64,000 nucleotides of DNA from Trametes villosa. Lineage: Eukaryota; Basidiomycota; Agaricomycetes; Polyporales; Polyporaceae. Below are positions 1 through 11,384 of this stretch, one piece after another; position 1 is the first letter of the stretch, and each line of letters starts with the position of its first letter. The stretch covers positions 310,001-374,000 of the forward strand of contig PUDQ02000024.1 in the NCBI GenBank assembly GCA_002964805.2, written 5' to 3'. The position numbers and the translations under genes were made by a program. The notes under the pieces are model-generated. The model saw nothing but the letters and a program-made list of their open reading frames with translations, did no database searches and had not been told where the DNA came from.

Positions 1-390
1 CCAGAACTGCACTACGAAGACATTGTAGAGCGCCTTGACTAGGGATGCATCGTACTTGGGTTGCTTTCCTGCCTTCTTCGGAGGCGCGTCAGCGGATGGT
101 GGGTTCTCGACGTCAACCTTCTCCGTGTGTGCCTGCTTCGTCTCGTTGGACGTCTGGCGCGAGACGTTGTCGTCCCCAGGGGTGTCATGGGGAAGCGCGC
201 CCTCGCGCTGCAAGATGAACGCCGGGCGTTCCTCCGGGGCACATCTCTTGTAGAATGCGACCTCGACCCGATCGGTGAGAGCGTCTGTTAGGCTTGCCTG
301 GGGAAGTTGCCAGAAATCTGTGCGTTCCGGGAGAGTTGTGGCACTGCTACCCACCGGGAGAAGAGTAGGGACTCCGCACCTTGTTTCTCT
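1..390 (-). CDS. ABC transporter of the ABC-C (Yor1/MRP-like) type, N-terminal fragment
   Basis: A minus-strand frame stays open from about 390 down to the window edge. It reads a stretch like TDFWQLPQASLTDALTDRVE, then VAFYKRCAPEERP, a charged linker, and KYDASLVKALYNVFVVQFW at the edge. Fungal full-length ABC-C transporters have this order at the start of their cytosolic N-terminal segment: a W-L-x-x-x-x-A motif, a region pairing a helix with FYxRCPPExRP, a variable charged linker, then a K-Y-x-x-S-L-xx-AL helix leading into the first transmembrane domain. Only this segment is inside the window; membrane spans and nucleotide-binding domains would lie off the left end. The upstream exon boundary (near 390) is not resolved. 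The family call rests on pattern memory without any catalytic motif, so it is moderate. Confidence 0.5.
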
Positions 391-1426
391 AGTGGTCGGG
401 AGAAGCCCACGGATAGGAAGGAGTCAAGCCAAGAGAACAAGAGCTTCGAGAGTGGTCTATGCAATAAACATCGTGTGAGCCGCTGAAACGAACCTTACAG
501 AGCCGCCGCTGAGCAATATCCGGACGATGACCACAAGACCGCCCGACTAGTCCGCTTTCGCTGTATGCGCGATATATGCTGCGTATCCCGCCATTCCCGC
601 CCAGACGAGATGCGCCCTTCGAATTCGACATTGATGACGTTACTCACGAAGCCGTTATTTCCGGTACAACCTTGCCCTCGCCAAAGGCCGGAGGAGCTGG
701 CCGCGGGTGGAAGGGGTTCCACATCTCCGTCCAGGTCGCCTACGGGGGAGCAGCAGACGGTGCAGGGGAAAGCGGAGGGGGAGTCAACTGGCTCGTAGCC
801 GTCGCAGCAGACCTTGAAATAGGACGGAGGAGCATGGCAAAGTGCGCCCATAGGGATACGCATGCCACCCTCGCAGCAATCTATTCGGACGATGACCACA
901 TACCCACATCCCCGGCCGGCTCAAGCTCGACCACGCAACACTCCCGGCCTCTTCCCCCGCCAGCCAATCAAAGCCCCGCGATTGCCCCCGGGGCCTGCGA
1001 TCACGCTCGATCACCCCCGGGAATCCAGATCTCGGTCGCTCGGTGCCTAAAGTGACTCACATCGCTGACGGCCCCCCGGAGCTCTCGCCGGGGCGCCCCT
1101 CACGCCGTCCGGGGTTGCCCCGCCCGCCCGCCCCGCCGTCGCCGCCCCGCCGGGCGGGCCGGAGGGCGGGGGAATGCCCAAATAAGCAATGCTTTGAATT
1201 TGGGCGGACTTTGAAAGGGCAGAGGACGGACTGAGACGCTCCTGTCTGGCCAGCGATTGCCTCAGCAGCTCTTGCATTCCTCCACCATGGCCTCCCGCCG
1301 CTGACCGTCCTATGTGACACCGTCGACGCATGTTCTCCCTCAATATTGTATCTTTCTTCCTAGCTACCTCTTACGTCGCCACGTTGTCTACGCGCCGCCT
1401 TACCGAGCATCTCACACTACCCAAGG
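391..1426. other. Intergenic or unresolved stretch
   Basis: No gene is convincing here. A plus-strand frame is open from 576 to 1055 (159 codons) and contains an acidic patch (FEFDIDDVTHEAV) and a Gly/Ala-rich part, but no family is recognisable. Minus-strand frames overlapping it are Cys- and Ser-rich and look like shadows. A short direct repeat, GGACGATGACCACA, occurs near 522 and near 887. The stretch from 1080 to 1180 is strongly C/G-rich. It could hold the promoters of the divergent ABC transporter and C2H2 genes. Confidence 0.4.
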
Positions 1427-3378
1427 ATGAGTGACAGATTGGACCGGACCCCTTCAGTACGTTCCGCTTGTATTTCTCCGTATGCGGTGGAAATCTACAG
1501 CTCCATCCAGGTGGGTGCTGACGGCCAAGCTCTGTTCTCGCTCGTCGAGGCTGCCACCGTCGCCCGACCTATCCCCACAGCCAGAGACTCCTCGGGCACG
1601 GTCGACAGCGCGCTATCTCCCGGAAGCTTCAACGGTCCCAGCAGCCTCCATGCGGGGACCGGGAGCAGCTATGGCAGCGGCAGCACCTCCAAGGTCCACA
1701 CCGCCATGAAGCACCGTCGGCTCTCCTCCACCGGTCAGGCCAGGCGCAGGCTGAGCGATGCACGGGAGGCGACGAGCCGTCCTTCGTGCGTTGTCTGCAT
1801 TCTTTGAATGTCTTACAGGACCGAATATATTGCCTTCAGACCTGTGATGCTTCAGACTGCTGCGGCAGCCCTGTCTTCTCTGGCAACCCTCTCGCTCTCC
1901 GGCTCTCCTCCCCCTCCCAGCGTACCCCAGGCTGCGACATCCTTTACTGCCGCCAGTAGTCAGATGTCGTCAGGACTGGCGACGAGGGTTCCGAAGGAAG
2001 AGGCAACCGATGAGAACACCCTCCCGGATGAAGCTTCGGCTGTCCCTCCGACAAAGACGGAAATTAATGGCGCCGGTATTAGCGTCACGAAGACCGGCAA
2101 GAAGAGAGGGACGATATTCAAGTGCGAGAGCTGTTCCAAGGTCAGTACACATTTGTAGCTTAGCTACGGTGAGAGTGTCGCTGTGCACGCCCTTGGAGAT
2201 ACGCAGTCGGCGATTCTCGGCCGCCATATTCGCTCAAGAGTCATCGGCCCACTTCCACAAGGACGTGGGTCACATTGTACCATGACGCTGACGGTATTTT
2301 GCAGGTCTACCGCCACCCGTCCTGCCTGATCAAGCATCGCTGGGAGCACTCTCCCCACTGGCGCGAGGCCTCCAAGTTCCTGCTCAGCAAACACCAGCAG
2401 GTGCAACTGCTCGAGGTGCGCTGTCATCCCAAATTCCTCTCCGCCAAGCGCCCAATCTTTTATTAGGCGGCGGCGATCCTTACGCACCTAGACCCCACGG
2501 CCACGGGTGGGCGCTCGCTTCCCGAAGATCGCTCGCTATGGCCCTCGTTCATGTCAGGAGGCCTCCTTCCTCCTCCAGACACGGCCAACGGCAGGCCGAC
2601 TCCCAAGGCGCGCTCGTCCTCGGTATCCGCGTCGCTCGACCAGGCAGTCGTATACCCGACTTCCAGCTCTGTCCCGGCAACCTCGCTGCTATCCGCGAGC
2701 TCCGGCGGCACTGCACCCGGGCGGGGTCCAACGCGGTCCCCGTCTGCCGGGCCGCGCATGCACGACTACGCGCTCCCCACCTCCGGCGGCATCACACACG
2801 TCCGGCCGGGCGTCGTCGGCGTGCCCATGACTCGCGGTGCGCAGTCAGACCCGGTTCCCCATTCCTCGGTCTCGGCATCCGCGCCTCCCACCACTGCGTC
2901 GAGCCGCTCGGCGCCCATGCCGGTCCCCGTCGTCAGCCGCGACGCGTACCGCGACCCGCAGGACAGCGCGGCATACAGCTTCGCGAGCGGAGCCTCTGTA
3001 TCCGAGGCGTGGAGTTCGCCCGTCTCTGTGGGCTTCGCGCAGTCCTCGTTCCGTTCGTCGTCGGTCACCTCGCACTCTGCCGCGTCCTTCTCGGCGTCTG
3101 GCTTGGAGCGTTCGTTCTCGTCCGAGGGTGCGGGCGCGTGGAGCCTCCCGCGCTCGTCCGTACGCTCGAGCTCGCTGTCGCGTAGCAGGAGCGGGAGCGT
3201 GGATATGGACGAGGGCGACTTCGTCGACGTCGAGGGCAGCCCGGAGGATACGGGCGCTGGCGCGGGGAGGTTTGGGTTCACGGCGCGCGGGTGGAAGATG
3301 AACGTCGCGCAGCACGGCGGGAACGGGAAGATTGAGGAGGAGGAGTGGGACGGGATGGAGATGGAGATGGAGATGTGA
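1427..3378 (+). CDS. Single C2H2 zinc-finger protein, probable transcription factor
   Basis: The diagnostic part is the zinc finger CESCSKVYRHPSCLIKHRWEH (C-x2-C-x12-H-x4-H by the usual reading), preceded by a basic KTGKKRGTIFK and followed by HWREASKFLLSKHQQVQLLE. This layout is typical of a basidiomycete single-finger nuclear family. The finger is split by an intron at 2143-2304. A second intron is 2416-2466, and the last exon runs 2467-3378 as a Ser/Pro/Ala-rich, low-complexity tail. It ends in an acidic segment (DMDEGDFVDVE, then GRFGFTARGWKMNV and a run of EMEM). Upstream exons contain AMKHRRLSSTGQARRRLSD, joined to the finger exon by an apparent 33-nt intron (1786-1818). The start at 1427 and introns before 1580 are provisional. 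It lies convergent with the P450. Confidence 0.65.
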
Positions 3379-4214
3379 GCGGCGCCGCGGGGGGCCCTCA
3401 CACAGCGGCGGGCGCGGCTTGGAGGCGGATGCGGATGTGGACGGACGAGCACGCGCATGCGCATGCGGGCGACCCCCATTTCACGGCGTTCACGGACATT
3501 CACGGTATGTGTATCTTTGGGCCAGCGGTGCCTCTTTTTTGTTTGCGTACTGCGTCGGATCGCTGTTTTTGCCCCTGGCGAGGAGTCGGAGGCGACGGTC
3601 GCCGAGGTGCAGACATCTAGCTACTAGTCTGACTTACTCACATCCTCATCCTCACTGTTTTGTTTTGTTTTTCTGTGTACATGATTACCGGCTCCCGCCG
3701 GCGCGGCGTGGTTCTGTTGTGCGACTAGTATAACGTGTATTCCGCTGTACTTGTGCCCCTATATAAGTATATATTCACGCGTACAAACGTTTGGGCGGCC
3801 GGACGGTGTTTGTGAGGTTGGGTGGGCTTCCCCGCAAGAAGCCTCATCAAGATATGCACGGAGCCGGCAAAGCTGCAGTACATACTGTACGCCGCGCTGC
3901 ATGCACGTCGATGACCGGGGACGAATAGCGAATATTGAATACTGACTGCCACGGACGGCCGGCCGACCGCACGGAGACCTCGACAAAGCTCACTACATAC
4001 CCGAAGCACGAGCGGCACCGAGAGTTTCTCCGAGCTCCAATGACTCCCAAAGGGACTCATGTCCAGTCACGATGATTCACCTCGAGCGGGAAAGACCGGG
4101 ATGCCACGGTGATACGTACACTGCTGCGTTCTCGGCAGGCTCGTCAGCGGCGTCTTCTCGCCATCCTCCTGACCCGATACACACTATGTCGAGCAAACAC
4201 CTCTCTCGTGGATA
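3379..4214. other. 3' flank and spacer between convergent genes
   Basis: The C2H2 gene ends at 3378 (plus) and the P450 stop is at 4215 (minus), so this holds two 3' untranslated regions. The T-rich stretch near 3535-3680 would suit transcript ends of the plus-strand gene. Short frames on both strands lack any recognisable domain. I see no gene. Confidence 0.5.
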
Positions 4215-5681
4215 CTACGAGGACGTGGCAACGGCCTCCCGAACAAGCTGAGCGGCGAGCTCGGACCTTGGCCTGATCTTGCAGGGGAACGGCTCGGGCA
4301 TCCTGTAGCGCATCGTCAATTGCGTTCTCCCTTTGTCGTCTAAACTGCCCGCGAAAGACCAAGGTACGCACCTGAACGTCGCATTGTTGTACTCAGGCTG
4401 GGGCTCGACAGAGTTGCCGGAGGCGTCAGAGGCCTTGCCAAAGTCGAGTGTCGCGAGCATGCAGGCAATGGCGAGCCAGAGGAACGCGTCGGCGAGGTGT
4501 GTGCCTGGGCATCGTCTGCGCCCGAAGCCGAAGACAAAGTTGCTGGGGTCGCATCGTTTGGCGTGCGTTGCGTCCTGTGCGGTCTCGAGGAACCGGTCAG
4601 GTAAGAAGTCCTCGGGGTTTGAGAAGAGCTTGGGGTCGCGAGACATGTTCCTGTAGAGCATGGATTGCCGGTGAGTCCATTTACAGACGATGTGGCGTAA
4701 GAGAGTATGCAGTTAGGACTGACCATATGTTTGCGAAAACCAGCGTGCCCTTCGGTATGATTTTACCCTCGTATACGTCGTCCTCCATCAAGCGGTGAGG
4801 AAGACCTTGCATCGCCCTTCAGCATACCCTCGTGGACATAATACTCGCGGGAGGCTCACCAAGTGGTACCGGAACCGCCCATCGTAGACACTCGCTGAGG
4901 ACGGCCTCGAGATAAGGAAGCGCAGGCCGGTCGTCGGCATTGGGGAGGCGACGCCCGCCCGTCACGGAGTCGATCTCTGCCTGGGCTTTCTTCATGACCG
5001 CCGGGTACTTCACCATAGCGAGGATGAAGTGGCTCAGGGCGACGAGGGTCTGGGATGCATTCAGCGGGAGTGGCAGGCGTGCCGCGGATGAAACTCACCG
5101 TGTCAATGCTGCCTGGAGAGGAAATTCAGGTTTCAATGTGTAGTGCCGGTATATCTGACACCAGAACACTTACCGGTGTACATTGTAAGAGCAGTCCACA
5201 TGATATCGAATTCACCTTTCGTGCCCATACGGTTGGGGGCACCGGCTTCTGTGCCGAGCAGCAGTGTGCAGTAGCACGGCGTACTTGCGGTCTGGAACTA
5301 TCGTCAGTCCGCCCGTTGTTCGACGACGATGAGAGGGCTTTGCTGACCGTGTTAGCTTTCGCCCATTGGAAGGGCGCGTCCGCAGCATCCTCAATTTCAG
5401 CCCTCCATTTGGCGGCCTTCCTCTTGAAGCCTGCGCCAGGGAACCACGAGGGCAAGTGCTTCACTGCAGAGTGATTCGATGAGAAGAGTGAGCGTGTATT
5501 CATTGTTTGTGGAAACGGATTAGCTTACAGAAGGGGAATATGTCAACCATCCACATCCCCGCCCCTGCACTCGCGATATGGTTCGAGAGAAGGTCTTGCG
5601 TATCCTCCGCCAATTTCAGGAATGCGTCGTCTTCCGCCTTGACGCGGTATCCGTACAGGATGGTCAGCGTTTGGGCGCCGA
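4215..5681 (-). pseudogene. Cytochrome P450, C-terminal half, separated from its N-terminal half by a transposon
   Basis: The minus strand reads in P450 order. IGAQTLTILYGYRV at the break is followed by DIFPF, HLPSWFPGAGFKRKA, an I-helix-like GSIDTT, the K-helix ECLRW (ExxR), LPHRLMEDDVYEG, DPKLFSNPEDFLPDRF and the haem loop FGFGRRRCPGTHLADAF with its cysteine ligand. It ends at a TAG at 4215-4217. About six introns with GT/AG ends interrupt it. The exon at the upper edge breaks in mid-codon exactly at a transposon end. The missing N-terminal half lies at 21432-22192 on the same strand and joins in frame to give LRRYIGAQTLTILYG, the usual spacing in this family. Every motif expected of a working monooxygenase is present across the two halves, so the break is recent. 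As it stands no continuous P450 can be made. Confidence 0.9.
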
Positions 5682-5706
5682 TGTCGGAGAAAGGTTAGGG
5701 GCATCC
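5682..5706 (+). repeat. Left terminal inverted repeat of element 1
   Basis: Starts TGTCGGA; imperfect inverted match to 21406-21431, differing mainly in a 5-base block after TGTCGGA and one inserted base. It sits directly against the P450 codons for IGAQ. Confidence 0.85.
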
Positions 5707-6206
5707 CGAGGGCGCCAACCTCGGAGCGCCCTCCGGCCCCCTCGGGATCTTTCTCGCGGCCAACGGGAGGCGCTCGGGAGCATGGCCCGCCCCTCGAGCG
5801 CTACCTCCGAGCTCGGAGCGGCCCTCCGGATGCTAGACGCGGGTGCCTGAGATATCCTGATGAACTCGCGCGGCACTCGCGATTCCGAGATCGTTATCGC
5901 GCTGATCAAGCGATCGCGGGAGGCCTCGCGATGGTATCACAGAGGATCGCGCGGGGTTGCGGAGGACGCGGTGCCTGTAAACCACCACTCTCGTCTTGTT
6001 CTTAGCTGTATCTACATTGCTGTGGCCCGCTGTCGAATAATCCTGTGATACCATCAAGCTCATATCATCAAGCCGAGGATCTATAGTGAGTGCGAACTTA
6101 TCTGAGCCGCGTAGCAGCGCTGGAAGTAGAGTTGTGCCCTCAACCGTGCCACAATAGCGTTGTCCCTAGTCTCTATTGTCCCTCCGCGATCCGCTCTAGG
6201 TTCACC
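5707..6206 (+). repeat. Left subterminal motif field of element 1 and transposase promoter region
   Basis: Repeated short motifs of the CCCGAGG / CCTCGGG / CTCGGA type occur between about 5705 and 5830, then TCGCGA-type motifs to about 5960. Such arrays next to transposon ends are commonly transposase-binding sites. The 5' leader of the transposase gene probably lies in 6060-6206. Confidence 0.55.
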
Positions 6207-9200
6207 ATGAAGCGAGGAAGAAAGCCGACCGAGGCGAAGGCTCCCTGCCCGAGATGCGGGACCTTGTACAACCCGAATGGGATGCCCTCGCATTTACGCG
6301 CCTGCAATCTGCGCAGACGGATTGAGGACGCCGCGCAGGAGCTAGCTGATAGTTTGCTCGCTGGTACGTACTGTTTACATTCTCTTTATAATCCTCAGCA
6401 CTGATACTTCATCAGAACCTCAAGCTGGCCCTAGCTTACCCCTCGCCGCAGCGGCGCCGGTAGCGTCGGGATCGCAGGACGAGGACGTACCGCCGCCACC
6501 GCCTGTGGAGGAGCCGCACGCGCACGCGACCATGGGTGGTGAGTACTGAGGCTACTCTTCCGGCGTTAGAGCTTCACAATGTCGCCTCAGCCGTCGTGCA
6601 CGACATCCCCGCGAACCCGCCCATCGATGATGATCATCGGCAACGGCGTACGTGCCCACGCACACCTGCACAGGTGCCTACTAACCCTGTCCCTAGGATC
6701 GGTTTCTGTTGAGGACGTCCCAGACGTCGAGTCCCTTTCGGCCGCGCCCGCGAACACTGCGCCGCTGGAGGCCGTCTTCGTTGACCCTGTCCAAGCGCCG
6801 GGCGCTCCTGATCCGATGACGCTCCGCCTCCCCTCCTTCGAACCTCCCATCCTCCACAACGCTCCTGCCGACCTTTACGAGGATGACTTCCTCACCGTCC
6901 ACCACCCGCATGCCCGGAAATCGCCGGAAATCGCCCGTTTCGAGGACTACAAACCGAACCCGCCATCGGAGCCGCTGGACCCCGCCAGGCTGAACTTGAC
7001 GCCCTGGGACCCGTTCACGTCCCGCATCGACTACGAGTTCGCGGCGTTCACGACGAAGGTGGGGCTCAACCAGGAGCAGGTCGGCGGGCTGCTGGAGCTG
7101 GTTCAGCACATCATGGCCAAGCCCTCGGCGTTCAGCTTCAAGTCATACAACGATGTCAAGCGGGCCTGGGAGGTTGCGGCTGATGTTTCCACGAATGTCT
7201 GTTCTTCCATGTTGTCCACCTCTATGTATGATACTTAAGGATGTATAGTACAAGCCGCACGACTTCACCGTGAAGTACAAGGAGACAATGCGCGAGTATA
7301 CCACTCTCTGCCGGCCTCTCTTCAAGTGGGGCATGTCACTCGTTCGCGATCCGGTACTCGCGCCGAAGTTCAACTGGCATGCATCTCGGAAGTACAAGAG
7401 GAGCTCCGAAGGCGTCTGGATGCGTGTCGTCGACAATCCCTCAACAGCCGATGGGTGGTGGGATGCAGAGGTACCGTGTTCGGTCGTCGCGTTCACCGGT
7501 TGTGATACAGGCTTATGCGCCCATAGTCTGAGATACCTGAGGATGGCGATGCCCTGGTGTACAGCCTGTATGCAGACAAAACACGCTTGTCGTCGTTCGG
7601 AGGTCAAAAGGGCTATCCTATTATGGCACGCATTGATAACCTTGCATCCGACATCCGTGGTAGCGACCAGTACGGTGGAGCGGAAGTCGTCGGCTTCTTG
7701 CCGATTGTGAGTGTCCGCTGCTCTGGTGCAACCAGAAACTAATATAGCTATGATCAGGTGGAAGATGAAGAAGAAGAGGGCAAGCCCGGCTTCACGACCC
7801 ACAAACGTGTTGTCTGGCACAAGGCGTTCGAGTTCTTGCTCGCTGATCTGGCGCCGTACGCCAAGACTGGATATAGGGTCAAATGTGGTGATGGTGTTAT
7901 TCGCACCCTTTACCCCGTCATCCTCATGCTCATCGCGGATTACGAGGAACAGTGCGTCTGGCGTGGTAGCACAAATGTCGCCAGCATGACTGACAAATTC
8001 ACTGGCACTACAGGACCATGATGGCGCTCACCCGTGGCATGCGTGGGCTCTGTCCCTGTCCTGTCTGTCTCGTGCCTCAGGCTGAGCAGGCGGTCTTGGG
8101 AGTCCATCCGCTCTGGCCCCTGCGAGACCAGAAGGTTGCACAGGAACTCGTGGCGCAAAAAGATGATCCCACAGTCACCGTCACTGCCCTAAACGACCTG
8201 CTCAAGCCGCTGGGGCTCCGCCCGGTGGAGGTATGGACTTCCGTCTGAGCTTTTCACCGTACTAGTAATCTCACATGTTTGATTACTCAGAACGTCTTCT
8301 GGAAAGTCCTTACATGTAATGTGTACAGGGCGCTTTCTTGGGACAGACTTCATGCATATCATGGTGGTTTATTCAGCGACCATCTCTTCGCACAATTCCA
8401 GTGGGTGGTGCGTGAGCTGCTAGGACGAGCAGCAGTACAGGAAATCAATGCCCAGTATGCTAATAATCTACCCTGCATTTCTGATACTAATTCTTGCCCC
8501 CCATCTTAATCAGGTTCAATGCGACTCCACCCTGGCCTGATCTGAATCATTTCAAGGCTGTCGTGGCAGTCAATTTTACAGATGGAACAAAATATGAAGA
8601 CATATCCAAAGTCGTGAGCCCATGTCCTGGCATAGTCCACTGTACTGACATGTCTCCGAGTCTAGGTCTTAGTACAGGCTAGCTATGCAGTCATGCAGCG
8701 ATATCGCTCTGCCCGTGGGCTCCTGCTTCTCCAGTGCATCCGACGCTACATGGTGTTGGATATTCTGGCCGGCCTGGAGGTTCAGACTCAGGATACTCTA
8801 CAAATGTACGCCACAGAGCTTACCAGGTTTTCAACAGCCATTCAGGTATTCACAGTCCTATTGCCCGCACATTGATTCGCTGCTAGATTGGCTGACTATT
8901 CACACTGTAGGCTTACGCGGCCAAGTACGACGACAAGAATTGGAGCTTTCCCAAGCTTCATACCCACCAGCACCTCATCGATGACATCGTCTCAAAAGGC
9001 GCCAGCCGGAACTTCAACACAAAACCGTTCGAGCACATGCACGGGCCGCTGAAGACCATCTACCAAGGACAAACTAACTTCAAGGACACTGACATCCAGG
9101 TGAGTCCTACCAGGCTTGCGCAACATAACTATCTCTCAAAATTCTCTCAGGTCTCTCAGATTGAGCACCGCTTATCAGTCTGCAAGACCTTGGACGCCCG

Positions 9201-9982
9201 CATCGATGCCCTTGATCAACTCATGACATCGCAGGTTCCTTCTCCACCCGAAACCGACGAAATCCAGCCCTTCCGATTCCACCACATTTACTTGGGTGCT
9301 CGGCAGCCCCTGTGCTCGCTTGCACAGCTCGAGGCACAACATCCGCCTGAAGTAGACTCTGACTACTCTCGCTTTCGCATTCGGCTGCAACATTATCTGA
9401 ACTCCCTGCAAACTGCCGCGCCAGGTGTAGTTTATCAGACTCTCAAGCCGGAGGATGAGGTAAGCTTCGTGCTCTGGGTCGACAGCCTCCAATATTTATT
9501 CATTGACTATTCACATATGGCAGATCATGGAATCTCGTTTCATTAAAGTCGACTACGAGTCCGTCGTCAGCTGGCGTCTCGAGACAGACAACCTCCGATG
9601 CAATCCCAGATTCCAGAACACCCCACGATACGACTTCGTCATTTACCAGGCGGACGAGCAAACTATCGGCTTTGCGCAACTCAAGCTAGTCTTCCTGGTC
9701 ACCTTCCAGGATATCCAGTATCCCATCGCTTTCGTCAAGCCATTCAATATCATCCATGCCCGGCGGAACATGGATCGCGAGCTCGGACTGTGTCGGTTGC
9801 GTCCCACAAGTGGCCCGGAGAGCTCGATGTTCATTCCAGCCCAGTCGATTCTCCGGGGTGCACTGATAATCAAGGACGGAGAAGGTGACGGCGCCCGGGC
9901 CTCGAACTACGTAGTTATTGACACGCTCGACGGGGACATGTTCTTGCGGCTGAGGAGAGCGGTCCCGGAGTGGAATACCTAG
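6207..9982 (+). CDS. Plavaka-type transposase
   Basis: Fourteen exons can be followed: 6207-6363, 6416-6538, about 6570-6647, 6697-7196, 7249-7470, 7527-7706, 7758-7951, 8014-8230, 8291-8454, 8514 to about 8610, 8666-8845, 8911-9099, 9151-9459 and 9524-9982. The N-terminus carries a C2HC-type finger, CPRCG...GMPSHLRAC. Then come FEDYKPNPPSEPLDP, WDPFTSRIDYEFAAFT, the FKSYNDVKRAWEVA helix, YKPHDFTVKYKETMREY, PKFNWHASRKY, STADGWWDAE, NVFWKVLTCNVYRALSWDRLH, SFPKLHTHQHLIDDI and DYESVVSWRLETDNLRCNP. These follow the order of agaricomycete Plavaka transposases (RNase-H fold). No internal stop or frameshift was seen, so it may be active. The exact splice sites of exons 3 and 10 are uncertain. It is the mobilising gene of element 1. 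Confidence 0.82.
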
Positions 9983-10488
9983 CACTACTCGAAGCATTAC
10001 TACTACTAGTACCTATTCTCATGCTCGCCCTACTCACCTCGCCGATGTCTTCGCAATGAACATAAGTAGTACGTCGACGGCGGTAGCTGCATTCGCACCG
10101 GAAGAACATACCAAAACAGTATCGCGACTCGGACGGTGACTAAAGAAGCCAGCCTGAGTGGGGCGACGACCGCCTTCCTGCCCTGACTGACATGCGGCGC
10201 TCCGGCTGGCGTTCCGAGCATGCGTGTTAATGGAAAGCCGAGCTCAGCCAAGAATCCAGCCTGAGGTATGATTGCGCCAGGCTCGAGTCAGCGCACATCG
10301 CAGTCGGAGGGGACACAGATCCAGCGAGTCTGAGAGAGTTCCCGCGATGTGGCTGTGCACGTCGAGGAGTCGGTGACATTCCCCATTCACCTTTCTATCG
10401 CACACAACCACCGTCCACACCTCTCAACCATGAGAGTCTTATCTGTAAGTCAAACTTCTGGCTTGCAGTCTGTATTCAACTTATCCCG
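9983..10488. other. Spacer after the transposase
   Basis: No gene seen. An ATG at 10431 (MRVLS) runs into a GTAAGT donor-like site, so it could be a short first exon or leader for the frame starting at 10489, but the only nearby acceptor gives an implausibly short intron. Confidence 0.3.
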
Positions 10489-10944
10489 ATGTCTATGGAG
10501 GATCTGCAACGCTCCCTACCCCTACTACAAGCACGGTCACAGCGGTCTCCGCCATCCGACTCCGACTCGAACTCGGACTCGGAACACGCCGGCCACAAGC
10601 AAAACGACCAGACGGTCGAGAATCACGCCGCCGTACTCGTTAAGTATGGAATCAAGGCCCGCGACTTTGCGTATGAACAGTCGCTTCCCCCAGTCAAGAC
10701 GGTGCCGCGCGTCCAGCCACGAACCCAGCCCCAGGGCAGAGGGCGCCCTCTCAAGCGCACTCGCGACATGTTCAAGGACCGGGAAGAAAGCGAATTAGAA
10801 AGTGATACGGAGGATCCTACGGTACCCCGCTCGTGGTACATCGATTCTAGCTGTATCGGCTCAAACAACCAGTCGCGCTACCGCAAGAGAGTACGGGCAC
10901 CCACTCCAAGCGCGTGGGATACACCACCTAGCACGGCGGCGTAA
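10489..10944 (+). CDS. Small hydrophilic protein of element 1, function unknown
   Basis: A 151-codon frame begins MSMEDLQRSLPLLQARS and contains a Ser/Asp-rich segment (SDSDSNSDSEHAG). Next come a helix (VENHAAVLVKYGIKARDFAYEQSLPP), a basic patch (RGRPLKRTRD) and an acidic patch (DREESELESDTEDP), then RSWYIDSSCIGSNNQSRYRKRVRAPTPS. The alternating acidic and basic blocks resemble small DNA-binding or nuclear accessory proteins seen in basidiomycete transposons. No family is recognised. The start is the first ATG in frame, and a spliced upstream start is possible. Confidence 0.45.
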   Translation: MSMEDLQRSLPLLQARSQRSPPSDSDSNSDSEHAGHKQNDQTVENHAAVLVKYGIKARDFAYEQSLPPVKTVPRVQPRTQPQGRGRPLKRTRDMFKDREESELESDTEDPTVPRSWYIDSSCIGSNNQSRYRKRVRAPTPSAWDTPPSTAA

Positions 10945-11384
10945 GACTTGGCTGGTGCACCACGCCGGACTCGTGTGGAGATGAAGGCAAGTACTCTGCT
11001 TACTCCATTCAAGGGTTGAATCGAAAGTTAGTAACCGATACTCTTGTGTCTCGACTCATACAGCTGCTAAGCATCACGCCGCTGTTCTCCTTGATACCAG
11101 CACTAGTTCCATTAGCCATGTATGTGATCTTCCTGATAATTCATGATCTTCCTGTGCGTCCTCAGCAATATCCCATCCTCATGGTATGTAACTATCTCAC
11201 TTTGTTCACTCTAGCACATTCCAACGCTCGACACCGCTATCATAAGCGTCTGCGCCGACGCCAAGACCGCCGCCGTGACCCTCATGTCAGACTGGAGGGC
11301 TCAAGTTGCTGCAGCCCGGGGCCTGAAGTCAGAGAACGCCTCGCTGCTGGCTTCGCACTCGGGCGCGCTTGCGCGCCAAGACCA
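10945..11384. other. Stretch with possible exon fragments
   Basis: A plus-strand exon-like piece lies at about 11217-11372, after a consensus acceptor (CACTCTAG). It reads IPTLDTAIISVCADAK and then MSDWRAQVAAARGLKSENAS. A continuation in another frame (MRAKTITAIVAPDRTAAATLG) follows. I could not make a continuous gene, so it may be decayed cargo. Confidence 0.25.

Noticed and set aside
2538..3185. 215-codon alternative plus-strand frame in the C2H2 gene
   Set aside because: Arg/Pro-rich shadow of the real exon, which continues in phase from the zinc finger.
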